Source: Bowmanella pacifica
GTDB lineage: Bacteria; Pseudomonadota; Gammaproteobacteria; Enterobacterales; Alteromonadaceae
Direction: 5' to 3'
DNA: 64,000 bases
Assembly: GCF_014645355.1 (NCBI RefSeq)
Contig: NZ_BMLS01000001.1
Span: 992,001 to 1,056,000, forward strand
Part shown: positions 57,795 through 64,000 of the stretch, one piece after another
Numbering within the stretch: position 1 is the stretch's first letter
Layout: each line of letters starts with the position of its first letter
The notes under the pieces: model-generated
What the model was told of the DNA's origin: nothing
What the model saw: only the letters and a program-made list of their open reading frames with translations
Database searches by the model: none
Made by a program: the position numbers and the translations under genes

Positions 57795-58220
57795 TTACTT
57801 AGCAACAGGCAAATTCGCACTTTGCCAAGCATTCATACCGCCTTTAAGCACAGACACCTGGCTAAAACCCGCCTTGAGCATTTGTGCTGCCGTGCGTTTC
57901 GCCGTCATGCCCATTGCACAGACAACAATAATGGGTTTGTCCTTACTGTTTTCAAGGGTGGAAAAGTCACCTTTGCTGACTTTTTCTGCCGGAACCTGCT
58001 TGGCACCCAGAATATGGCCTTTCTTGAATTCGTTCTGACTGCGAATGTCTATCACCACCGCATCTTGTTTGTTCATCAACATAGTCACTTCGTGAGTACC
58101 CAGCTCTTTTACCGGGGAAAGCTTGCTGCTGACCATGCTGTATACCAGCAACACCATCAGTGCAATCCAGGCACTGGACAGGAGATAATGGTTACCGATG
58201 AATTCGATAAACTGCTGCAT
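57795..58220 (-). CDS. Membrane-anchored rhodanese-like protein
   Basis: This 141-residue protein has an N-terminal membrane helix (about 13-32) and a single rhodanese domain with catalytic Cys in VVCAMGMTAKRTAAQML. It is the YibN-type gene that stands before grxC-secB in gammaproteobacteria. Sulphur transfer is likely but the acceptor is unknown. Confidence 0.9.
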   Translation of the reverse strand: MQQFIEFIGNHYLLSSAWIALMVLLVYSMVSSKLSPVKELGTHEVTMLMNKQDAVVIDIRSQNEFKKGHILGAKQVPAEKVSKGDFSTLENSKDKPIIVVCAMGMTAKRTAAQMLKAGFSQVSVLKGGMNAWQSANLPVAK

Positions 58221-58412
58221 AAAAGGTTCGCCTATAACAAAGGTGCGTAAAAAAATGACTGCAAAGTATATAGAAAATGACCGCAGAAAACAGTCCCTGC
58301 CGCTCCATAATCACCTAGACAGCGCTCTTCAAAAATATAAAAGAACGTTAGCTTATAACCTTATCAATTACATCAATTGGCAATAGCTATTGGCGTTGAC
58401 GGTAAGCGTCCC

Positions 58413-58441
58413 TTACCATCTGGGCGGCAAACTGGTATAAC
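58413..58441 (+). promoter_or_regulatory. Sigma70-type promoter of gpmI-envC
   Basis: TTACCA (-35), a 17-bp spacer and TATAAC (-10) lie 30 bp before the gpmI start; AGGAG follows six bases before the ATG. Confidence 0.55.
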
Positions 58442-58470
58442 ATGCCGCCATATTCTCAAGTAGGAGTTCG

Positions 58471-60009
58471 ATGATGAGTCAGAAAAAACATCCACTGGTG
58501 TTAATCATTCTTGATGGCTGGGGCTATCGTGAAGACAAGCAGGATAATGCTATTGCCCACGCCAACACACCTGTACTGGACAAGCTGACTCAAACCTACG
58601 CTAACACCTTAATTTCCGGCTCGGGTCTGGATGTGGGCTTGCCTGATGGTCAAATGGGTAACTCAGAGGTGGGTCACGTCAATCTGGGTGCAGGTCGTAT
58701 TGTTTATCAGGACTTTACCCGCATCACCAAGGCGATCAAAGACGGTGAATTTGCCGCTAACCCCGTGCTGACAGACAACCTCGACAAGGCCATAAAAAAC
58801 GGTAAAGCCGTACATATTATGGGACTCATGTCACCCGGCGGTGTACACAGCCATGACGAGCATATTCTGGCCATGATTGAGCTGGCAGCCAAACGTGGTG
58901 CCAAACACATCTATTTGCACGCCTTTTTGGATGGTCGCGATACACCGCCTCGCAGTGCCAAAGGGTCGCTGGAAAAAGCCGACAACTTGTTTACTCAATT
59001 AGGTGTAGGAAAAACAGCCAGCCTGGTTGGGCGCTATTTTGCGATGGATCGCGACAATCGCTGGGACAGAGTCCAGGCCGCCTATGACTTGCTGACTCAG
59101 GGTAAAGCCGAGTACCAAGCTCAGTCAGCTCTCGAAGGACTGGCCGCAGCGTACGAGCGTGATGAAAACGACGAATTCGTCAAACCCACAGTGATTGGCG
59201 AAACCGCCCCCATTCAGGACGGTGACGCTCTGTTCTTTATGAATTTCCGCGCCGACCGCGCCCGCCAGATAAGCCGCGCTTTTGTTGACGACGGATTCGA
59301 TGGTTTCACGCGCGCCAAACGCCCAGCGTTAAGTGGTTTTGTGATGTTAACCCAGTATGCGGCAGACATTCACACCGATTGTGCTTATCCACCCGAAGCG
59401 TTACACAATGTGATGGGCGAGTGGCTGGCCAATCACGGCAAAACCCAACTGCGTATTTCAGAAACAGAAAAATACGCTCACGTGACCTTCTTCTACAGTG
59501 GCGGCCGTGAAGATTTATTTGAAGGGGAAGAACGAATTTTGGTGCCATCGCCCGATGTGGCCACTTACGATCTGCAACCCGAAATGAACTCAACCCTGCT
59601 CACCGACAAGTTGGTTGGGGCCATAGAGTCGGGCAAGTTTGATGTCATCATCTGTAACTATCCCAATGGCGACATGGTTGGCCATACTGGGGTATTTGAA
59701 GCCGCTGTTAAAGCCTGTGAAGCCGTCGATACCTGCATCGGCAGAGTGGTTGATGCGCTGCAAAAAGTCGGTGGTGAATGCCTGATTACCGCCGACCACG
59801 GGAACGCTGAGCAAATGGTTGACCATGATTCCGGTCAGGCCCATACCGCCCATACCAGCGATCCTGTGCCCTTTATCTACGTCGGTCGCGACGCTTCGGT
59901 TCGCAGTGGCGGTACCCTAAGTGATGTGGCGCCTACCATGCTGCATCTGATGGGCATGCCACAACCAGCCGAAATGACCGGCAAACCTATTGTCACCCTC
60001 AAGGATTAA
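58471..60009 (+). CDS. gpmI: Phosphoglycerate mutase, cofactor-independent
   Basis: This 512-residue two-metal mutase interconverts 3- and 2-phosphoglycerate. [14 protein letters not shown] (metal Asp), the catalytic Ser in [30 protein letters not shown] and [11 protein letters not shown] with late metal His residues are visible. Length matches E. coli GpmI (514). Its stop codon overlaps the envC ATG by one base. Confidence 0.97.
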   Translation: MMSQKKHPLVLIILDGWGYREDKQDNAIAHANTPVLDKLTQTYANTLISGSGLDVGLPDGQMGNSEVGHVNLGAGRIVYQDFTRITKAIKDGEFAANPVLTDNLDKAIKNGKAVHIMGLMSPGGVHSHDEHILAMIELAAKRGAKHIYLHAFLDGRDTPPRSAKGSLEKADNLFTQLGVGKTASLVGRYFAMDRDNRWDRVQAAYDLLTQGKAEYQAQSALEGLAAAYERDENDEFVKPTVIGETAPIQDGDALFFMNFRADRARQISRAFVDDGFDGFTRAKRPALSGFVMLTQYAADIHTDCAYPPEALHNVMGEWLANHGKTQLRISETEKYAHVTFFYSGGREDLFEGEERILVPSPDVATYDLQPEMNSTLLTDKLVGAIESGKFDVIICNYPNGDMVGHTGVFEAAVKACEAVDTCIGRVVDALQKVGGECLITADHGNAEQMVDHDSGQAHTAHTSDPVPFIYVGRDASVRSGGTLSDVAPTMLHLMGMPQPAEMTGKPIVTLKD

Positions 60010-61148
60010 TGAGTAAGTTTCTGCTCATGAAGTTTACCAGGTCACTGCTGTGGCCTGGTTTGTTTTGCCTGCTCACCTGGCCCGCTCTTGGTCAGGACAA
60101 TACTGATCTGCAACTCAAAGCCTTGCAGGAACAAATCAAACAGCGTCAGCAACAGCTGGATTTGCGCCTGGCCGACGCCAAAGAATTGGAAGCCGGTCTG
60201 CAAAAGGCAGAAAAGGATATTGCCGCTTTAGTCAAAGATGTTAAACGCACCCGTACCCGACTTGATAGCAATAAAGCCGAGCAGAACAAGCTGCAAAAAG
60301 AAGCCCAGCAACTGCAGACGAAAATCCGCCAACAAAAACAAGCGCTGAGTGCTCAGTTACGCAGCGCCTATATGACCGGACAGCACGACTTTACCAAGAT
60401 GCTGCTCAATCAGGAAGATGCCGCCAAGCTTGAGCGTATGCTCAGTTACTACGGTTATTTGAACAAGGCCCGCCTGGCACAGATTCGTGACTTCACAGCA
60501 ATGGTAAAAAGGCTGGATGTCGTGCGTTTGGAACTGGTCGATAAACAAACCGAGTTGGTCAAACTGGAAAAGGTTCAGGAGGCCCAGCGCCAATTGATGG
60601 CGTCTGAGCAAAACAAACGTGAGCGCACCTTGTCTGAGCTGGCCAAACGTATTGACACAGAAGCCGCACAGATTGAGCAGTTGCAGATTAACGAACAAAA
60701 TCTTATCCAAGCTATTCAACGGGCCGCCGAACTTGCCGCAAGACAAAACCAGGCTTTGGCGGGTTTGGATAAGATGAAAGGTAAACTACTTCGCCCGGCC
60801 GAGGGACGCTTGCGCAACCTGTTTGGAAAACGTCGTCAGGGGCAAGTGCATTGGAAAGGGGTACTGTTCCAGGGTAATACCGGCGATTCAGTACGGGCGG
60901 TGCATCACGGCAAGATTTTGTTTGCGGACTGGTTGCGTGGCTTTGGACTGGTCACAGTAATAGACCATGGTGACGGCTATATGAGTCTATATGGATACAA
61001 CCAAGCCTTGCTAAAAGGGGTAGGGGAATCCGTAGAGGCCGGGGAGGAAGTGGCACTGCTCGGCCAGACCGGCGGTCAAAGTAGCCCGGCTTTGTATTTT
61101 GAGCTTCGTCACAAAGGTCAGGCCATTAACCCGGTCAGCTGGTTCTAG
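60009..61148 (+). CDS. envC: Murein hydrolase activator EnvC
   Basis: This 379-residue protein has a signal peptide (about 1-28, ending ALG), a long coiled coil (about 35-245) and a C-terminal LytM domain (about 265-379). The LytM part has FADWLRGFGLVTVIDHGDGY and ALYFELRHKGQAINP, but the zinc histidines are lost, as in EnvC that activates AmiA/AmiB amidases at the septum rather than cutting peptidoglycan. The TAG stop codon is formed by the left end of an inserted element (61146). Confidence 0.95.
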   Translation: MSKFLLMKFTRSLLWPGLFCLLTWPALGQDNTDLQLKALQEQIKQRQQQLDLRLADAKELEAGLQKAEKDIAALVKDVKRTRTRLDSNKAEQNKLQKEAQQLQTKIRQQKQALSAQLRSAYMTGQHDFTKMLLNQEDAAKLERMLSYYGYLNKARLAQIRDFTAMVKRLDVVRLELVDKQTELVKLEKVQEAQRQLMASEQNKRERTLSELAKRIDTEAAQIEQLQINEQNLIQAIQRAAELAARQNQALAGLDKMKGKLLRPAEGRLRNLFGKRRQGQVHWKGVLFQGNTGDSVRAVHHGKILFADWLRGFGLVTVIDHGDGYMSLYGYNQALLKGVGESVEAGEEVALLGQTGGQSSPALYFELRHKGQAINPVSWF

Positions 61149-61413
61149 AGCGTGTTGACCTTTTGAGTATGATTTTGCAGCAGTTTGTGGGCCCTTTATA
61201 CAAGGCAGAGTGAACGTGATGTAGTTACTCTACATGAGTGAGTGATAACGCCGTAGAAAGGGCCCACAAGCGCTGCCCGAAGGGTTCAACCCAGCCCCTC
61301 CTGCTCGGTGTTGACGGGCTTTGACTTAGGCCCACTGGGCCTGCAACCCGGCGTCGTGACCAGAAGGGAGTGGATTTGAACAACATCTATACTCAAAAGG
61401 TCAACACGCTCTA
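61146..61413. mobile_element. MITE-like element with 25-bp perfect inverted ends
   Basis: The segment starts TAGAGCGTGTTGACC and ends GGTCAACACGCTCTA; the ends are perfect inverted repeats over 25 bp (61146-61170 and 61389-61413). A second perfect 13-bp inverted repeat, TTGTGGGCCCTTT/AAAGGGCCCACAA (61185-61197, 61257-61269), lies inside. There is no ORF, so it needs a transposase from elsewhere. TA stands at both outer edges and may be the duplicated target, as for IS630- or IS427-type elements; the source family was not identified. Confidence 0.8.
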
Positions 61414-61510
61414 ATATTATAAAACGACATACCCAAGGCGGTTGCTATCCATCGGCAAAAGCTGGCATGCTAATCCAAATAAGCCAGAATCATAATAAGA
61501 AGCCGGCCGC
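61414..61510 (+). other. Gap between element and yibQ-type gene
   Basis: 97 bases that would have joined envC and the next gene before the insertion. AT-rich near the element, no clear promoter; weak AAGAAG-like ribosome site before the TTG start at 61511. Confidence 0.4.
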
Positions 61511-62269
61511 TTGATCAGAATTATCAGTTTCCTTGTGCTGCTACTTAATGCTGCGCCCCTGTATGCGGGGCGTATCGTGCTGATTATTGACGATATGGGT
61601 TATCGCAAACAGGACAAGCAGGCCTTTACCTTACCTACAGAAGTCACTTTCGCGATTCTGCCCCATACCCCATACTCCAAGACGTACGCCAAAATGGCAG
61701 ACTCACAGCAGCGTGATGTTATCCTGCATATGCCTATGGAAGCCCTGGCCGGTAATAAACTGGGGCCGGGTGCGCTCACCGCAGATATGCCAGACGATTC
61801 CATCCAGTTGCAATTAGCATCAGCATTGGACTCGGTACCCAACGCCATAGGTTTGAATAATCATATGGGCAGCAAACTAACCCAGCTCAGCCAACCGATG
61901 AATGCCACTATGGATTTCTTGCGCCATCGCCAACTGTTTTTTGTCGACAGCCGCACCACCAAATTCAGTAAAGCAGAGCAAATCGCCAGGCATCATGGGG
62001 TGATAAGCGCCCATCGGCATGTATTTCTCGATCATCTTCAGGATCCTAAGCATATCCAGGCACAATTTAACCGTTTGCTGCGCATTGCCAAAAAATCAGA
62101 TTATGCGGTAGGTATAGGCCACCCTCATCAGGAAACCCTGGCGTTCTTAGCTGCCCAGCTTCCTCAGTTAGAAGCCCAGGGTATTGAACTGCTGCCCATT
62201 CGGGCCTTAATGCAAGAAAAACATTTAGTCCAAATCGAGCAAAACGACACAGCCCCTTTAACGGAGTAA
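61511..62269 (+). CDS. yibQ: Divergent polysaccharide deacetylase, YibQ type
   Basis: This 252-residue exported protein has a signal peptide (about 1-19, ending LYA). The NodB-like fold shows IVLIIDDMGYR, FAILPHTPYS, DVILHMPMEAL, GLNNHMGSKLT and VGIGHPHQETL. DUF610 proteins lie after envC in E. coli and here; the function is unknown, perhaps peptidoglycan- or glycan-related. It starts with TTG. An inserted element now separates it from envC. Confidence 0.9.
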   Translation: MIRIISFLVLLLNAAPLYAGRIVLIIDDMGYRKQDKQAFTLPTEVTFAILPHTPYSKTYAKMADSQQRDVILHMPMEALAGNKLGPGALTADMPDDSIQLQLASALDSVPNAIGLNNHMGSKLTQLSQPMNATMDFLRHRQLFFVDSRTTKFSKAEQIARHHGVISAHRHVFLDHLQDPKHIQAQFNRLLRIAKKSDYAVGIGHPHQETLAFLAAQLPQLEAQGIELLPIRALMQEKHLVQIEQNDTAPLTE

Positions 62270-62273
62270 AGTG

Positions 62274-63062
62274 ATGCAGATTCAAGGTAAAGTAGTGTGG
62301 TTAACCGGCGCCTCCATGGGCATTGGCGAAGCGCTGGCCAAGACGCTGGATGCCGCTGGCGCCAAGCTGATTCTCAGTGCCAGGTCAGAAGATAAACTGC
62401 AGGCATTACTCAATTCGCTGAAGTATCCACAGCAACATAGGATAGTGCCTTTGGATTTGGCGGACGGCGAGAACATCAGCACAGTCGTTGCCAATACGCC
62501 CCTACCGGAAGGCTTGGACATCCTGATTAATAATGGCGGCATTTCGCAACGGGGGCTAGCAACCGACACCCCAGTGCCGGTGCAGCGCCAGGTCATGGAA
62601 GTTAACTATTTCGGCACCATCACGCTTACTCAAGCCTTGCTCCCGGCACTGCTGGCAAGCAAAGGCATGATCGTCAATATTGCCAGTGTGGCGGGCAAAG
62701 TCGGCGGCCAAAGCATGTCCGGCTATGCGGCGTCAAAGCACGCTCTGATTGGCTATATGGACTGTTTGCGCGCGGAAGAGGCCTCCAAGGGGCTGAAAGT
62801 CCTGAATGTTTGCCCCGGCTTTGTACAAACCAATATCTCTGTCCATGCCCTCACTGCCGAGGGAAAGCAGTATGGCAGGGTTGCCAAATCCATAGCCGAA
62901 GGGATCAGCCCGCAAGCCTGTGCAAGTGAGATCCTCCGCGCTATGCAGAAAAACAAGTTCGAAGTGGTCATAGGTAAAGGACTCAGCGCCTGGGCGCCAA
63001 CCATAAAACGTTGGTTCCCGGTTTTCTTTACCCGCTTGAGCGCCAGAAAAAACATTCGCTGA
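62274..63062 (+). CDS. Short-chain dehydrogenase/reductase
   Basis: This 262-residue SDR has the cofactor motif TGASMGIGEAL, DILINNGGIS, catalytic Ser in IVNIASVAGKVG and SGYAASKHA (Tyr, Lys). It resembles DHRS7-like classical SDRs; the substrate is unknown. The ATG at 62274 has GGAG seven bases upstream, overlapping the yibQ stop codon region; a GTG one codon earlier is less likely. Probably co-transcribed with yibQ. Confidence 0.88.
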   Translation: MQIQGKVVWLTGASMGIGEALAKTLDAAGAKLILSARSEDKLQALLNSLKYPQQHRIVPLDLADGENISTVVANTPLPEGLDILINNGGISQRGLATDTPVPVQRQVMEVNYFGTITLTQALLPALLASKGMIVNIASVAGKVGGQSMSGYAASKHALIGYMDCLRAEEASKGLKVLNVCPGFVQTNISVHALTAEGKQYGRVAKSIAEGISPQACASEILRAMQKNKFEVVIGKGLSAWAPTIKRWFPVFFTRLSARKNIR

Positions 63063-63114
63063 ACCAGCAACTTAGTCTGTTACCAAGGATTTCTCCTTGC
63101 CATATTTTTTGGAT

Positions 63115-63127
63115 GTTATACTATAAC
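63115..63127. promoter_or_regulatory. Zur operator
   Basis: GTTATACTATAAC is an exact 13-bp palindrome and equals the core of the gammaproteobacterial Zur box (ATGTTATANTATAACAT); the left flank AT also fits, the right flank (GCC) does not. It ends 15 bp before the GTG (63142) and 30 bp before the ATG (63157) of the next gene and covers the likely -10 element TATACT. Confidence 0.72.
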
Positions 63128-63156
63128 GCCGTTGAAATACGGTGAATTATTGGACT

Positions 63157-63546
63157 ATGGCGAACAAGCGCAACAACTTGTTGGATAAAATGGGGATATG
63201 GGCATCAAGCCTGTGTGCTCTGCATTGCCTATTACTGCCCGTACTTATTACATTATTACCTTTTATTGGGGCCAGCATCTTTGCTGGTGTTTGGTTCGAA
63301 CGCATTATCCTGAGCGTTTCTCTTATCATTGGCTTCTGGGCATTATTGTCCGGCTTTTATCGCTACCACCGTCAGATTTATCCCATATACAGTCTGGCAT
63401 TAGGTGGACTGATATACTGGAACAAGGATATTTTTGGCCATGATTATGAACCCTTCACCATTGCGGTGGGGGCTATGCTGATTATTGCTGCCCATATGGT
63501 GAACCTGAAGCTGTGCCAGAGCTGCCGTCAGTGTGACGACCACTAA
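63157..63546 (+). CDS. MerC-domain membrane protein
   Basis: This 129-residue protein of the MerC family has about four membrane helices. The metal-site motif CALHCLLLP lies in helix one, with a C-terminal tail CQSCRQCDDH rich in cysteine and histidine. MerC proteins carry mercury, but a Zur-like operator stands just upstream, so zinc uptake or zinc-starvation work is more likely. Start: ATG at 63157 is chosen; the GTG at 63142 is possible. No other mercury gene is near. Confidence 0.82.
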   Translation: MANKRNNLLDKMGIWASSLCALHCLLLPVLITLLPFIGASIFAGVWFERIILSVSLIIGFWALLSGFYRYHRQIYPIYSLALGGLIYWNKDIFGHDYEPFTIAVGAMLIIAAHMVNLKLCQSCRQCDDH

Positions 63547-63553
63547 GCAGGCG

Positions 63554-64000
63554 TTAGTCGGCTTGCTGTAACCACGCCAGTGCCCGGTCGGGCAGATTAG
63601 TAAAAATACCGTCCACCCCCCAGCTTTTGAGCCGTTGCATATCTTGCACTTCGTCTACTGTGTACACATAAACTTTTAAACCCCGCGCCTTGGCATCCTG
63701 CACGAACTCCAGGTTGGTAAACGCCACATCCGTATGTACAGACAGGGCATCCAATTCTTCGGCAAACGCAGCATAATGCAGCGGACAACTGGCCGTTAAA
63801 GCGCCGCGCGCCAGTTCAGGGCGTAAGCGGGCAAGTTGCGCCAGCAGTTGATGATCAAAGGAAGACAGCAGTAGCTGTTTATATTCAATACCAAGGGTGT
63901 CGCAAGCACTGTCGAGCTGCTTGAGAAAAAGCGCTACATCAGTGATACCTTTGAGTTCAATATTCAGTACACAGCGATTCCCCACCAGCGCCATCACCTC
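63554..64000 (-). CDS. Glycerophosphodiester phosphodiesterase (5' truncated)
   Basis: This frame continues beyond the window, so the N-terminal part with the first metal residues is missing; 148 residues are visible. RCVLNIELKG (metal Glu), LLSSFDHQLLAQLARLRPE, GLKVYVYTVDEVQDMQRLKSWGVDG and IFTNLPDRA are typical of the C-terminal half of UgpQ-like GDPD enzymes, which split glycerophosphodiesters to glycerol 3-phosphate and an alcohol. It has no clear signal in the visible part. Convergent with the MerC gene. Confidence 0.9.
   Translation of the reverse strand, partial: EVMALVGNRCVLNIELKGITDVALFLKQLDSACDTLGIEYKQLLLSSFDHQLLAQLARLRPELARGALTASCPLHYAAFAEELDALSVHTDVAFTNLEFVQDAKARGLKVYVYTVDEVQDMQRLKSWGVDGIFTNLPDRALAWLQQAD

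Overview
The window is ordinary chromosomal DNA of a Gram-negative gammaproteobacterium. It most resembles the Alteromonadales, in the Alteromonas/Bowmanella/Aestuariibacter neighbourhood. The evidence is gene order: dam-damX-aroB-aroK-pilQPONM next to a divergent PBP1a gene; an argE < > argCBFGHA divergon with a separate argA; pabA and argD next to the arginine succinyltransferase genes; secB-gpsA-grxC; and gpmI-envC-yibQ. The protein sequences also look like that group. The genus is an inference. No rRNA, tRNA, CRISPR array, prophage or complete insertion sequence was seen.

Layout. 1-2.6 kb: a truncated PQQ-type beta-propeller gene, a gene-poor stretch with a 49-codon ORF and a foldable RNA-like segment, then a lone periplasmic solute-binding protein. 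2.6-8.1 kb: a LysR regulator divergent from an operon of glutaryl-CoA dehydrogenase, a fused E1 alpha/beta 2-oxo acid dehydrogenase and a malonyltransferase-like protein. 8.2-14.4 kb: a lipoprotein amidase, a Ycf48/BNR propeller protein, an M42-type peptidase and a large metzincin-like protease. 14.6-23.6 kb: cheV, a DUF1338 gene, arginine catabolism (astD, astA, aruC/argD), an HDOD protein, a diguanylate cyclase and pabA. 23.8-29.8 kb: a membrane-anchored unknown with a 33-codon leader ORF, a Tat-exported PhoD phosphatase, trpS-rpe, a TorF-type porin, a small exported protein and a DUF2970 protein.

29.7-41.2 kb: dam, damX, aroB, aroK and the type IV pilus operon pilMNOPQ on the minus strand, with divergent mrcA (PBP1a). 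41.2-49.2 kb: the arginine biosynthetic divergon, with two ArgR-like boxes 21 bp apart in the shared control region. 49.2-55.9 kb: a HAD phosphatase, mgsA, a CpxP/Spy-like gene divergent from a CpxRA-like two-component system with four helically phased GYAAAG boxes between them, a lysophospholipase-like hydrolase, fieF and trmL. 56-64 kb: gpsA-secB-grxC-rhodanese, then gpmI-envC-yibQ-SDR, a MerC-family gene behind a near-perfect Zur operator, and a truncated glycerophosphodiesterase.

The main themes are arginine made (argABCEFGH) and broken down (ast genes), envelope assembly and stress (PBP1a, EnvC, DamX, Cpx, Spy, SecB), and surface motility or signalling (type IV pilus, CheV, GGDEF, HDOD). 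The most notable observations are a 268-bp element with 25-bp perfect inverted termini inserted inside the envC stop codon, the Zur-MerC unit, the GcdH/E1/acyltransferase operon of unknown pathway, and the phased Cpx-type boxes.
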